Below, one piece after another: positions 1 through 9,400 of a stretch of DNA of 64,000 nt. Source of the stretch: Chryseolinea lacunae (GTDB lineage: Bacteria > Bacteroidota > Bacteroidia > Cytophagales > Cyclobacteriaceae). Position 1 is the stretch's first letter. Every line of letters begins with the position of its first letter. The stretch covers positions 744,001 through 808,000 of the forward strand of contig NZ_JAERRB010000001.1 in the NCBI RefSeq assembly GCF_016735595.1, in the 5' to 3' direction. The translations under genes and the position numbers were made by a program. Below the pieces are notes generated by a model. The model did not search any database. It was not told the DNA's origin and saw only the letters and a list, made by a program, of their open reading frames with translations.

Positions 1-69
1 GTTCACGGGATAAAATTGCGTGCCATTCGTCTTGATCCCTTAGACACCGGTTTTGGCGGAATGGTTTAA
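1..69 (+). CDS. C-terminal fragment of an unidentified protein
   Basis: An open frame enters from the left edge and stops with TAA at 67-69, giving 22 residues that end LDPLDTGFGGMV. The composition looks like a real protein C-terminus rather than noise, but the fragment is too short to assign a family. It converges on the ftsZ end of the dcw cluster. It could also be a chance open frame. Confidence 0.4.
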   Translation, partial: VHGIKLRAIRLDPLDTGFGGMV

Positions 70-456
70 ACGATATGAGAATTTACACGAACGGGGGTCG
101 CCGCGACCGGCGATGAATCCAAAAAGGCAGCGTTAAAGGCTCAACCCAACTCATTCCATTTTCTAACAAACACCATGGCACAAAGGTTTAAAGTATGAAC
201 CTCCCCTATTCCAAATCTGGTATAAAAAAACAAATGCCGAACGCTACTAACGTCCGGCATTTACATAACTACGTGCGCCATTTGCTCAACCAAAAACTGC
301 AAATAAAAAATAAGCGCTCCTACTGTTTAAAAATTGGCACTCCGGCACCGGCTAAAAATATTTACCACCAACAACCACTACGAATGGAGTAAATGACCTG
401 TCGTGCCGGAAATGCCATGTCTTCAAAGCTTTCCTTTTTTTGGTTAGCCTATGTTC
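70..456. other. Intergenic region downstream of ftsZ
   Basis: No convincing gene is seen here. The only clear structure is the minus-strand terminator hairpin at 222-262, about 195 nt beyond the ftsZ stop codon. A short plus-strand open frame at 195-392 runs straight through that hairpin and has an unremarkable composition, so I do not call it. Confidence 0.6.
222..262 (-). terminator. Rho-independent terminator of the dcw operon
   Basis: Read on the minus strand, arm AAATGCCGGACG, a 7-nt loop and arm CGTTCGGCATTT form a 12-bp stem with one wobble pair, followed by a seven-T tract. It lies downstream of ftsZ and is the only clear stop for the long minus-strand operon. Confidence 0.8.
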
Positions 457-2010
457 TTAATCTACGTTGTCGTGCAAGAATTTATTATTGCCCAACAAAT
501 TGTTGTCGTCGTTCAGATTGTATTTCGAGATGAAGGGTTCGGCCGAGTGGGGCACGTCCTGCATCTTCACGCCACGGCGGAGGTATGCGGGCAACGACCA
601 TTTTTCGTTGAACTCTTCTTTCGTCATTTCCTGTTTGCGCGCGGCCTTCATTTTTTCCTGGCGCTCTTTGGCTTGTTGTTGCAGACGTTGCTTGGTGGAG
701 CGGAGTTCCATCATGCCTTCGTCGTTCACCACCTGGTCGCCATAACGTTCGGTCACGTCGTCGAACTCGTCGTCGCGGAAAAGGCTTTCTTCGCCATCGT
801 CGTCTGCTTCTTCGGCACGCACAGGCTCCACGCGGCTGAAGGGACCGGTGAATACTTGTTCGCGTTCCATGGGTTCTTCTTCGGAGGCGCTGGTTTTAAT
901 TTCCGGCGCGCGACGCGAACCGAGGTCGTTGCTATCCTTCGAAACCTGGTCCGCGGAATTAAAAAGCCATCCCTGCGAACGATCGAGGTCATGCACTTTC
1001 TTTTCTTCCTTCTTTATAGGAATGTGCCGGGTTTCGTTGTGAAAGCCCGTGGCGATCACGGTCACGCGGATGCGGTCGCCCAGGTCGGCGTCCACACCGT
1101 GGCCAAAAATCATTTCGGCTTCTTCGCCGGCCTGACCTTGAATATATTCGGTGATCTCGGTTAGTTCGTCCATTTGCAATTCAGCTTCTACACCGGAGAT
1201 GATGGAGAGCAAAATGCGTTTCGCACCCATGATGTCGCGGTTGTCGAGCAACGGCGAGGCTAGGGCACCTTCGGCTGCTTTTTGTGCGCGGTTGTCGCCA
1301 CGGGTTTCGGCTGAGCCCATCACGGCGGCGCCGGCGTTCAGCATCACGGTGCGCACGTCCTGGAAGTCGACGTTCACATAGCCTGCCAGGGTAATGATTT
1401 CGGCGATGCCTTTGGCGGCCGTGGTCAACACGTTGTCGGCTTGCGCAAAGGCCTGTCCGATAGAGAGGTTTCCAAAAATTTCGCGCAGTTTATCGTTCAG
1501 AATCACCAGCACGGTGTCGCAGCTGTTGCGCAGAGCTTCGAGGCCCAGGTCGGCTTGCGTCGTTTTTTTCTTTCCTTCGAAAGAGAACGGCGCTGTGACA
1601 ATGCCCACCGTGAGGATGTCCATGTCTTTGGCAATTTTCGCGATGACAGGCGCCGCGCCGGTGCCGGTGCCACCGCCCATGCCGGCTGTGACAAACACCA
1701 TCTTGGTGCCTTGCAGCATCTCGCGAATTTGCTCTTTGCTTTCGAGTGCCGCGTTCTTGCCTACTTCGGGATTGGCGCCACACCCTAACCCTTCGGTGAG
1801 GTTGGTGCCGATCTGAAGTTTGTTGGGCACGGGGCTGCTCATCAGTGCCTGGTTATCGGTGTTACAAACGATGAACTCGACATCTTTAATGCCTTGCTTA
1901 TACATGTGGTTCACCGCATTGCTCCCGCCACCGCCCACGCCGATCACTTTGATGATGGAGCGTGTGGTGATTTTCGGGATCTCAAATTTGTATGATCCTG
2001 TTTCAAACAT
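457..2010 (-). CDS. ftsZ: Cell division protein FtsZ
   Basis: Tubulin-like GTPase that polymerises at midcell and organises the divisome. The GTP-binding signature GGGTGTG is at residues 112-118, preceded by the N-terminal nucleotide fold (GVGGGGSN, 24-31). The conserved globular domain ends near residue 320. A variable acidic linker follows, then a conserved peptide LPAYLRRGV at 473-481 that resembles the FtsA-binding tail of other FtsZ proteins. At 517 aa it is long compared with about 380 aa in E. coli, because of the linker and a further 36-residue extension after that peptide. It is the last gene of the dcw operon, 79 nt after ftsA. Confidence 0.98.
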   Translation of the reverse strand: MFETGSYKFEIPKITTRSIIKVIGVGGGGSNAVNHMYKQGIKDVEFIVCNTDNQALMSSPVPNKLQIGTNLTEGLGCGANPEVGKNAALESKEQIREMLQGTKMVFVTAGMGGGTGTGAAPVIAKIAKDMDILTVGIVTAPFSFEGKKKTTQADLGLEALRNSCDTVLVILNDKLREIFGNLSIGQAFAQADNVLTTAAKGIAEIITLAGYVNVDFQDVRTVMLNAGAAVMGSAETRGDNRAQKAAEGALASPLLDNRDIMGAKRILLSIISGVEAELQMDELTEITEYIQGQAGEEAEMIFGHGVDADLGDRIRVTVIATGFHNETRHIPIKKEEKKVHDLDRSQGWLFNSADQVSKDSNDLGSRRAPEIKTSASEEEPMEREQVFTGPFSRVEPVRAEEADDDGEESLFRDDEFDDVTERYGDQVVNDEGMMELRSTKQRLQQQAKERQEKMKAARKQEMTKEEFNEKWSLPAYLRRGVKMQDVPHSAEPFISKYNLNDDNNLLGNNKFLHDNVD

Positions 2011-2089
2011 GATTTAAATTTTTAGTGGTTGTTCTTTTTTTTGTTTTGGATCCTTCGGTCACGTGTGTTTCGTCAGGCTCCGGTTCTCA

Positions 2090-3400
2090 TCAATATTCGT
2101 TCTTGCCATCCAGGTCGTCGATCAACAGACTCTTGGTTTTGTTCAAGATGTCGTTGAAGAAGTTCTTGGACGCCGTTACAGGTTGCTTTTTCACTTTGAC
2201 GGCTTTCACCACCTCGCGCGCTTCTTTGTAGCGGTCTTCTCTTTCGTCGAGAGAGCGGAAACCCGATAGCACCAAACCTACGGCCGTAGCATACATCGGG
2301 CTCTTCACCGTTTCGATTTTGCTTTTGCCCAGGTGTTCGTTCGGGTAACCGATACGGGTGTCCATACCGGTCATGTATTCAACAAGTTGCTTGAGGTTGC
2401 TCAGTTGCGCACCTCCCCCGGTGATCACGATGCCGCCCGCCAGCCGGTTCTCAAATCCCGAGCTGATGATTTCGTTGTGCGCCATCTCGATCACTTCTTC
2501 CATTCTTGCCTGGATGATATTCGACAAGTTTTTCACCGATATTTCTTTTGCCGCACGGTTGCGTATGCCGGGTATGGACACGATCTCGTTGGGGCTTGCC
2601 TCTTCGGCAATGGCTTTGCCAAAGCGTGTCTTCAGTTGCTCAGCCTGTTGGGGTAGCACCTGCAGACCTTGCTTGATATCGTTTGTCACAATGTTTCCTC
2701 CGAAGGGGATCACAGCGGTGTGACGGATGATGTTGTCGTAGAATATGGCGATGTCGGTGGTGCCGCCACCGATGTCGATGAGGCAAACGCCGGCTTCTTT
2801 TTCTTCGTCGCTCAACACGGCCAGGCTGGATGCGAGGGGCTCGAGAATGAGGTCGTCGATCTCCAGGCTTCCGCGGCGGATGCATTTGTTGATGTTGTTG
2901 ATGGCGTTGGTTTGCGCCGTGATGATGTGGAAGTCCGCTTCCAGACGAACACCCGACATGCCCACAGGTTCCTTGATGCCTTCTTCATAGTCCACCATGT
3001 AGTCTTGTGGCATCACGTGAATGATCTGGCTTCCGGGAGGCACCACCATGCGATACATGTCTTGCGTGAGGCGCTCCACATCGTCGATGGTGATTTCGTC
3101 TTCCTTCGAGGTGCGGGTGATGCCGCCGTGCTGAATGAAGCTGCGGATGTGTTGGCCCGCAATGCCCACGTTCACCACCCCGATGTCGATGCCCGCGGCG
3201 TCGCCGGCTTCACGAATCGCTTTCTCGATGGCGTATACAGTTTTATCTATATTGAAAACAATGCCCTTAACCACGCCTTCCGACTCGGCCTTGCCCATTC
3301 CCAATACCTCCAGCTTGCCGAATTCATTCTTACGTCCTACAATAGCACAGATCTTGGTTGTGCCAATGTCGAGTCCGACTACAATTTTTTCGTGTTCCAT
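2090..3400 (-). CDS. ftsA: Cell division protein FtsA
   Basis: Actin-like ATPase that tethers FtsZ to the membrane. The N-terminal phosphate-binding motif VGLDIGTTKICAIVG and the later DIGGGTTDIAIF motif are the two phosphate loops of the actin/Hsp70 fold; VITGGGAQL marks the adenosine site. Start is taken at the ATG of MEHEKIVVG rather than a TTG three codons upstream, giving 436 aa. The C-terminus is basic (VKVKKQPVTASKNFFND) and may include the membrane-binding helix. It sits between ftsQ and ftsZ, as in most dcw clusters. Confidence 0.97.
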   Translation of the reverse strand: MEHEKIVVGLDIGTTKICAIVGRKNEFGKLEVLGMGKAESEGVVKGIVFNIDKTVYAIEKAIREAGDAAGIDIGVVNVGIAGQHIRSFIQHGGITRTSKEDEITIDDVERLTQDMYRMVVPPGSQIIHVMPQDYMVDYEEGIKEPVGMSGVRLEADFHIITAQTNAINNINKCIRRGSLEIDDLILEPLASSLAVLSDEEKEAGVCLIDIGGGTTDIAIFYDNIIRHTAVIPFGGNIVTNDIKQGLQVLPQQAEQLKTRFGKAIAEEASPNEIVSIPGIRNRAAKEISVKNLSNIIQARMEEVIEMAHNEIISSGFENRLAGGIVITGGGAQLSNLKQLVEYMTGMDTRIGYPNEHLGKSKIETVKSPMYATAVGLVLSGFRSLDEREDRYKEAREVVKAVKVKKQPVTASKNFFNDILNKTKSLLIDDLDGKNEY

Positions 3401-3455
3401 GGTTGTCAATCTTTTTATAGTGGTTGTTGTAAATCTCTTTGTTCTATCGCACGCG

Positions 3456-4220
3456 TCACTCCGCTACGATCTGTCCTTCATACTCCAGGTTCACCCGGTT
3501 ATATTTGTTCCATCCCATGCGGGGTAGAATTTCCTTATAGAAGATCATCAGCTTTTTAAACTTGATCTCCGCGTTCTCCGGTTTTCCAAACTCGATCCTT
3601 TCGTCGCCTACCTGCGGAAACAGGGTGATGCGTGCTTTGCTGTCGATGTCCATCTGTGCAATCTGGGCGTTCCAGAATTCGTTTTCACGAATCATGTTGA
3701 TGAGGGCGATCAGATGCTGGCCGTCTTCGGTGTCGTTCGCGTTGTTTTGTTTCAGCAGTTGGTTCACATACGCACCGCTGATCAAAACCACACGCGCGGT
3801 GAACTTGTCGGACACGGGCATCACCGTTCCGTCTTCGGCGATGTAGCCATCGGGGCCGTCGTTGCGCACCAGGCGGGCAATGGGGCGGCGAAGCTCTGCT
3901 TTCACCACCAGGTTGCCTTTCAGGTCGCTATACAATTGTGCATCCTTAATAAAGGGCTCACTCTTGATTTTCTTTTCTACTTCTTTCAGGTTCACGCGGT
4001 CCATCGAAGCGCCCTTCAGGTTCTCGCGATTCAACTGCATGAGGTTGATGATGTCGTTTTCGTCGAGGAAGTGATTTTCGTTCAGGTTCACCATTTTGAT
4101 GGTGATGTCTTTGATAGACGCCGTGCTCTGTCGCCGTTCGGTAAACGCAATGATCCCTCCCACTACTATGACAGCAGCAATGATCTTTACCTCCCGCTTC
4201 AGATTGAACTTAATTTTCAT
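3456..4220 (-). CDS. ftsQ: Cell division protein FtsQ (DivIB)
   Basis: Bitopic divisome protein linking early and late division proteins. It has a short basic cytoplasmic N-terminus, one membrane helix (about residues 11-27, IIAAVIVVGGIIAF), a POTRA-like region (about 35-110, with NLNENHFLDENDI) and a periplasmic beta domain. Sequence conservation is low in this family, so the call rests on architecture, length (254 aa) and position between murC and ftsA. Its 5' end overlaps the 3' end of murC by 11 nt, suggesting translational coupling. Confidence 0.9.
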   Translation of the reverse strand: MKIKFNLKREVKIIAAVIVVGGIIAFTERRQSTASIKDITIKMVNLNENHFLDENDIINLMQLNRENLKGASMDRVNLKEVEKKIKSEPFIKDAQLYSDLKGNLVVKAELRRPIARLVRNDGPDGYIAEDGTVMPVSDKFTARVVLISGAYVNQLLKQNNANDTEDGQHLIALINMIRENEFWNAQIAQMDIDSKARITLFPQVGDERIEFGKPENAEIKFKKLMIFYKEILPRMGWNKYNRVNLEYEGQIVAE

Positions 4221-5604
4221 ACTTCTTCGTCAACATTTCGCTGATGGGTTTCACAAACGTGTCGATGTCGCCTGCGCCCACGGTCACGAGCACGTCTACA
4301 TCCACACTTTCGAGTTTCTCCATCAGGTCATTTTTATTACACCGCACTTTCACCTTGCTCGTGATGTCGTTCATGAGCATGTCGGAGCTTACCCCCGGAA
4401 TGGGCAACTCGCGCGCCGGGTAGATGTCCATGAGGAACAACTCGTCGGCAAGGCTCAGGCTCTTCGAGAATCCTTCCGCAAAGTCGCGTGTTCGTGTGAA
4501 CAAGTGCGGTTGGAAAATCACGGTGAGCTTGCGGCCGGCATAGAGCGACTTCATGGATTTCAAAAACGCTTCCAGCTCGGCCGGATGATGCGCATAGTCG
4601 TCCACATAGATCACGCGTTTGCCTTTCACTACATACTCGAACCGGCGCTTCACACCTTTAAACGATTCGAGGGCTTTTTTAATAGTGCGCAAGTCTACGC
4701 CACAGAGGCTTGCGGCCACCGACGCAGCGATGGCATTTTCAATGTTATGAAAACCAGGGACACCGAGCTGAACGTGTTCAACGTTTCCAAATCCATGGAG
4801 ATTGAACTCAAAAAATCCGCCCCTTGCGGTAATGTCGCCGGCAAAAAATTGCCCCCGGCTCATGCTGTAAATATGTTTCTTCACATGCGTCACGTTGTCG
4901 GCCAGCAATTCGGCCACCGATTCGTGAATGATCAAATCGCCACCGCTATTGATCTGTGAAATAAAATCCTTGAACGACGTGATGATGCTCGCGTGGTCGC
5001 CATAGATGTCGAGGTGATCGGCATCGGCCGACGTGACCACGGCAATCTGCGGAAACAACCGAAGGAACGAGCGATCGAACTCGTCTGCTTCCACCACCAC
5101 CAGCGTGTCTTTGTTCACTTCGCCTTCCATCACCAGGTTTGATGCATAGTTGGTGGTGATGCCTCCCAAAAAGGCCACCATGTCTTTGCCCGCCACCTTC
5201 AGAATGTGCGCCACCATAGACGACGTTGTGGTCTTGCCATGGGTTCCCGCCACGCCAATAGTCTTGTAGTCTTTCGTTAACAGTCCCAACACTTCCGAAC
5301 GTTTCAAAATGGTGTAGCCGTTATCTTTCAGATAATTGTACTCCACGTGATCTTTCGGAATGGCGGGTGTAAAAATCACCAGCGTCTTGTCTTTCTGTTG
5401 CAGCACTTCCTGTGGCACCCGGTCGAGGTTGTCCTCGAAGTGGATGACCATGCCTTCCTGTTGCAGCGCTTCGGTGAGCGTGGTCGACGTTTTGTCGTAG
5501 CCGGAAACGCGCAGTCCTTTTTTCATGAACCAACGCGCCAGTGCGCTCATGCCGATGCCGCCAATGCCGAGGAAGAAGATGTTATCGTATTTTTCTAAAG
5601 TCAC
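4210..5604 (-). CDS. murC: UDP-N-acetylmuramate--L-alanine ligase
   Basis: Cytoplasmic Mur ligase that adds L-alanine to UDP-MurNAc, the first step in building the peptidoglycan stem peptide. The N-terminal Rossmann motif GIGGIGMS is at 13-20 and the ATP loop GTHGKTT at 120-126; the VDDYAHHPAELEAF motif is typical of MurC. Length of 464 aa is normal. Translation appears to start at GTG, 7 nt after the murG stop, with no better start nearby. Confidence 0.97.
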   Translation of the reverse strand: MTLEKYDNIFFLGIGGIGMSALARWFMKKGLRVSGYDKTSTTLTEALQQEGMVIHFEDNLDRVPQEVLQQKDKTLVIFTPAIPKDHVEYNYLKDNGYTILKRSEVLGLLTKDYKTIGVAGTHGKTTTSSMVAHILKVAGKDMVAFLGGITTNYASNLVMEGEVNKDTLVVVEADEFDRSFLRLFPQIAVVTSADADHLDIYGDHASIITSFKDFISQINSGGDLIIHESVAELLADNVTHVKKHIYSMSRGQFFAGDITARGGFFEFNLHGFGNVEHVQLGVPGFHNIENAIAASVAASLCGVDLRTIKKALESFKGVKRRFEYVVKGKRVIYVDDYAHHPAELEAFLKSMKSLYAGRKLTVIFQPHLFTRTRDFAEGFSKSLSLADELFLMDIYPARELPIPGVSSDMLMNDITSKVKVRCNKNDLMEKLESVDVDVLVTVGAGDIDTFVKPISEMLTKKYEN

Positions 5605-5611
5605 GTTCGTT

Positions 5612-6832
5612 CTATCGTTTCACCATGACGGGTTGCAACCGGTTCGCGTCAAACGTCGGGTCGCTTCGTCTTGATTCGTAATACATTTGTTCGCCTTGCG
5701 GTTTGCCTTTGTGCGCAGACTTGGCCGCAATCAGTTTTTCAATTTCATTCACGATGGTGGCCGTAGCATCGGGCCGGGCGAGCTTGGCGATGTTCTCGCT
5801 CAACTTGTCGGCACGTTGCTTGTCGAAGAGCAGCTTCAGGGCTTCGTCCACCAACCGTGCACCGGCTTCTTTGTCGGGCACCATCCATGCGGCATCTTTG
5901 TCAACCAATGCTTTTGCATTTTTGGTTTGATGATCTTCCGCCACATTGGGCGAAGGCACCAGGATGACCGGCTTCTTCGCGATGCAGATTTCAGACACGG
6001 CCAGCGCGCCAGCACGCGATATCACCACGTCGGCTGCGGCATAGGCCAGGTCCATCTCTTTCACAAAATCCTGTACGCGGATTTTGCGCATGTCGTATTT
6101 GCCCAGCTGTGCTTTATAACCTTCGTAATATCCTTTGCCCGTTTGCCAGATGATCTGCACCTGCGCATCCACCAGTTTGTCGAAGCCTCCGATGATGCTC
6201 TCGTTGATGGTTCGGGCGCCCAGGCTTCCGCCGATGATCAACAGCGTTTTGATGTTGGCGTCGAATCCAAAATGACTCAGCGCCTTCTCGCGTTTCACAT
6301 CGATGGAGAGAATGTCTTTGCGCACCGGGTTGCCGGTGAGGATCACTTTCTCGCTGGGAAAATATTTTTCCATGCCTTCGTAGGCCACACACACTTTGTT
6401 CACTTTGTTGGCCACCTGTTTGTTGGCCAGGCCGGCGAACGAATTTTGTTCCTGGATCACCGAAGGAATTTTTGCGCGTGTGGCCGCCATCATCACGGGG
6501 CCGCTGGCAAAACCGCCGGTGCCAATCACCACATCGGGCTTGAACGTCTTCACAATTTTGCGCGCCCGCCAGTAGCTCACAATCACCTTCACCGGGAACA
6601 ACAGGTTCGACCAGGTGAGCTTGCGTTGAAGACCGGTGATCCACAAGCCGATGATTTTATAGCCGGCTTCGGGCACACGCGTCATTTCCATTTTGTCTTT
6701 TGCTCCCACGAACAAAATTTCCGCATCGGGATGGCGCTCACGAAATTCGTTGGCGATGGCAACGGCCGGGAAGATGTGACCCCCGGTGCCGCCACCGCTT
6801 ATAATCAAACGATATGGTGTTGCTGAACTCAC
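5612..6832 (-). CDS. murG: UDP-GlcNAc:lipid I N-acetylglucosaminyltransferase
   Basis: Membrane-associated glycosyltransferase that converts lipid I to lipid II. The N-terminal GGGTGGH motif is at residues 13-19, and the C-terminal donor-binding motif region includes IIGGSLGARTIN and VISRAGALAVSEI. The frame stays open 77 codons upstream, but that stretch lies inside ftsW. I choose the GTG at 6832-6830, which overlaps the ftsW stop as GTGA and puts the GGGTGGH motif at its usual distance from the N-terminus. The product is 406 aa, with a C-terminal tail about 40 residues longer than E. coli MurG. Confidence 0.95.
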   Translation of the reverse strand: MSSATPYRLIISGGGTGGHIFPAVAIANEFRERHPDAEILFVGAKDKMEMTRVPEAGYKIIGLWITGLQRKLTWSNLLFPVKVIVSYWRARKIVKTFKPDVVIGTGGFASGPVMMAATRAKIPSVIQEQNSFAGLANKQVANKVNKVCVAYEGMEKYFPSEKVILTGNPVRKDILSIDVKREKALSHFGFDANIKTLLIIGGSLGARTINESIIGGFDKLVDAQVQIIWQTGKGYYEGYKAQLGKYDMRKIRVQDFVKEMDLAYAAADVVISRAGALAVSEICIAKKPVILVPSPNVAEDHQTKNAKALVDKDAAWMVPDKEAGARLVDEALKLLFDKQRADKLSENIAKLARPDATATIVNEIEKLIAAKSAHKGKPQGEQMYYESRRSDPTFDANRLQPVMVKR

Positions 6833-8016
6833 GCTGCTTTTGCCGTAGGCATGTTTTTGGGTTCCTTCGCTTCCTTCGTCTCTTCGCTGGAGCCGCTTTG
6901 CTCCCACCGCTGATCTTGCTCGCCACGGCTCACACTGAGAATGATGCCCAATGAAAGTCCGGTAAACACCATGGACGTTCCCCCCATCGATATGAGTGGT
7001 AAGGGTTGTCCGGTGATGGGACCCAGTCCAACCACCACACCCATGTTCACCATGGCCTGACACACCAAATCGAAACTTAGCCCGGCAGACAATAGTCCTC
7101 CGAAAGCCCGATCACTATTGTAAGAGGCCTTCATGCCCCGATGTAGGAGTAACAGATAAAGCGCCAACACTACGATCCCGCCAATCATGCCATACTCTTC
7201 GATCACGATCGCGTAAACAAAGTCGGAGTATGGGTGAGGCAAAATGTTTCGCTGGTCGCTGTTGCCCGGTCCTTTTCCAAACACACCCCCTGTGGCCACG
7301 GCAATGCGGCCGTGCTTGGCCTGGAAGGGAAGTTCCGATCCGCTGATAAAACTCTTGATACGATTCTTGGCTGTCTCGGCACGCACACCAAAGGCGATGG
7401 CCAACGAACCCGACAACGCTCCCACAAACACCAGCATGGCCAGATATTTTGTAGGCACGCGACCGATGAACATGATGAGCATACACGTGATGAGCAACAG
7501 CACCGCAGTGGAAAGGTTGGTCAACGCAATCAATCCGCAGATGACGCCGCACCAGAAGAGGATTGGGATGAGCGATTCCTTTATGTCGTCAATGTTTTGT
7601 TGACGTTTCGAAAGCATGCTGGCCAGGTTCACGATCAGTGCAAGGCTGGCGAAGTCCGAAGGCTGGAACGATCCAACAATCGGAACGGCAATCCAGCGTG
7701 CGGCTTCGTTGATGCTCACGCCGTTGGTGAACGTATAGATCAACAACGGAATGCTGATATACAAACCGATCTTCGAAAGTTTTGAATAGTAGCGATAGTC
7801 CACTTTGTGGGCGAACCACATGGCGGCCAAACCGACAAACACGGTGAACGTGTGCTTCAGCAAAAAGCTTTCGGGGCTTTGCGTGCGCTTGTAGGCCAGC
7901 GTGCCGATGGAGCTATACACCACCAGGATGCTGATGAGCGACAACGCAAACACCACCGCCCAGATGACTTTGTCACCCTGGAGATTTTTATCGGCCCATG
8001 TCTTTATCTTTTGCAT
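6829..8016 (-). CDS. ftsW: Lipid II polymerase FtsW (SEDS family)
   Basis: Polytopic SEDS glycosyltransferase that polymerises septal peptidoglycan together with its PBP partner FtsI. About ten membrane helices can be drawn from the hydrophobic segments; the SEDS signature near the C-terminus reads GQPLPLISMGGTSMVFTGL. Length is 395 aa. The protein ends in a charged cytoplasmic tail rich in Glu and Lys. It overlaps murG by 4 nt and follows murD by 22 nt. Confidence 0.96.
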   Translation of the reverse strand: MQKIKTWADKNLQGDKVIWAVVFALSLISILVVYSSIGTLAYKRTQSPESFLLKHTFTVFVGLAAMWFAHKVDYRYYSKLSKIGLYISIPLLIYTFTNGVSINEAARWIAVPIVGSFQPSDFASLALIVNLASMLSKRQQNIDDIKESLIPILFWCGVICGLIALTNLSTAVLLLITCMLIMFIGRVPTKYLAMLVFVGALSGSLAIAFGVRAETAKNRIKSFISGSELPFQAKHGRIAVATGGVFGKGPGNSDQRNILPHPYSDFVYAIVIEEYGMIGGIVVLALYLLLLHRGMKASYNSDRAFGGLLSAGLSFDLVCQAMVNMGVVVGLGPITGQPLPLISMGGTSMVFTGLSLGIILSVSRGEQDQRWEQSGSSEETKEAKEPKNMPTAKAA

Positions 8017-8038
8017 GACTACGTTCTCCCTGTTAATA

Positions 8039-9400
8039 TCAGGCGCTGGCGCCTTCTACTTCTTTTTTTAAATCCAATACGGCTTGCCTGAACTGATCTC
8101 CCCGGTCTTCATAGTTCTTGAAGAGATCGAAGCTTGCACAAGCAGGTGATAATAAAACCACATCACCGGCTTCTGCCATGACCAATGCTTTTTGCACCAG
8201 GTCTTTCACACTTTGCGTTTCGTCTATTCGCTTTACTGTTTTGCCGAAAAATTGTTTCAGCTTCTCGTTATCTTTTCCGAGACAGATCAGCGCTTTCACT
8301 TTTTCTTTCACCTGCTCTTCAATGAGCGAGTAGTCGTTTCCTTTGTCTACGCCACCGGCAATCCAGATGAGCGGTCCTTTATAGCTTCCCAATCCGTAGA
8401 CCACAGAGTCGACGTTGGTGGCTTTTGAGTCGTTCACAAATTCAACACCCCTAATAACCGCCACCGACTCGAGGCGATGGGGAGCGTTCTTGAAAGTCTT
8501 CAGTCCTTTCTTCACGCTGTCGAGGGTTGCACCGGCCAGGGTCACCGAGGTGACCGCCGCCATCGTGTTGATGAGGTTGTGCGGGCCCTTCAGTGTTGTG
8601 TCGGACTGCGCGATGGAGAACGAATTTTTCAACTTGAAATTCATCTTCTCGCCATCGAAGAACACCGGCGCAGCCGATGATGCTTTCAGCGACACGGGAA
8701 TCTGCTGCGGCTTCACACTGCGTCCTTTCATTTCCGCAGCGATCACGGCGTCGTCGCTGTAATAGATGAAGTGCTGTGAAGGCTGCATCTTCCGGATGAT
8801 CTGGAATTTGGACTCCACGTAGTTCTTCATCTCATACTCATAGCGATCGAGGTGATCGGGTGTGATGTTGAGCAGCACGGCGATGTCGGGCGAAAATGTT
8901 TTTGTTCCGTCCAGCTGGAAGCTGCTAAGCTCCAGCACGTACCAGTCGAACGCGTCGCGGGCCACTTGGCGCGCCATGCTGGTACCCACGTTGCCGGCAA
9001 GACCTACATTGAAGCCTGCCTCTTTCATGAGGTGATACGTCAGCAATGTCGTCGTCGTCTTTCCGTTGGTGCCGGTGATGGCGATGATTTTTGCGTCCGT
9101 GTATTGCGAGGCAAATTCGATTTCATCGATCACGGGAATGCCAGCGACTTTTGCGGCTTTGATCATCGGGGCCTTGTCGGGAATGCCGGGGCTTTTGATG
9201 ATGTAGTTCGCGTTCAGAATTTTTGCTTCGGTGTGGCCACCGGTTTCAAAGGCAATATTTTCCTTCTCAAGCTCGGCTGTATATTTTTCCTTGATCGGCC
9301 CCATGTCCGATACAAAAACGTCAAAGCCATTCGCCTTCGCGAGCAATGCTGCTCCCGTTCCGCTTTCGCCTCCACCCAATATGACAATGCGTTCGCTCAT
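8039..9400 (-). CDS. murD: UDP-N-acetylmuramoylalanine--D-glutamate ligase
   Basis: Cytoplasmic Mur ligase that adds D-glutamate to UDP-MurNAc-L-Ala. N-terminal nucleotide-fold motif ILGGGESG is at 7-14, ATP loop GTNGKTT at 110-116, and the [10 protein letters not shown] and [10 protein letters not shown] motifs are typical of MurD. Length is 453 aa. The start ATG overlaps the mraY stop by 4 nt (ATGA). Confidence 0.97.
   Translation of the reverse strand: MSERIVILGGGESGTGAALLAKANGFDVFVSDMGPIKEKYTAELEKENIAFETGGHTEAKILNANYIIKSPGIPDKAPMIKAAKVAGIPVIDEIEFASQYTDAKIIAITGTNGKTTTTLLTYHLMKEAGFNVGLAGNVGTSMARQVARDAFDWYVLELSSFQLDGTKTFSPDIAVLLNITPDHLDRYEYEMKNYVESKFQIIRKMQPSQHFIYYSDDAVIAAEMKGRSVKPQQIPVSLKASSAAPVFFDGEKMNFKLKNSFSIAQSDTTLKGPHNLINTMAAVTSVTLAGATLDSVKKGLKTFKNAPHRLESVAVIRGVEFVNDSKATNVDSVVYGLGSYKGPLIWIAGGVDKGNDYSLIEEQVKEKVKALICLGKDNEKLKQFFGKTVKRIDETQSVKDLVQKALVMAEAGDVVLLSPACASFDLFKNYEDRGDQFRQAVLDLKKEVEGASA

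Noticed and set aside
195-392. Short plus-strand open frame after the left-edge fragment
   Set aside because: It runs through a clear terminator hairpin, has no ribosome site or family resemblance, and is only 65 codons.
451-1164. Plus-strand open frame opposite ftsZ
   Set aside because: It is the antisense shadow of a certain gene; composition (His/Phe/Val rich) is typical of such shadows.
6833-7063. 77-codon N-terminal extension of murG
   Set aside because: It lies entirely inside ftsW, and the GTG at 6832 gives the normal MurG N-terminus.
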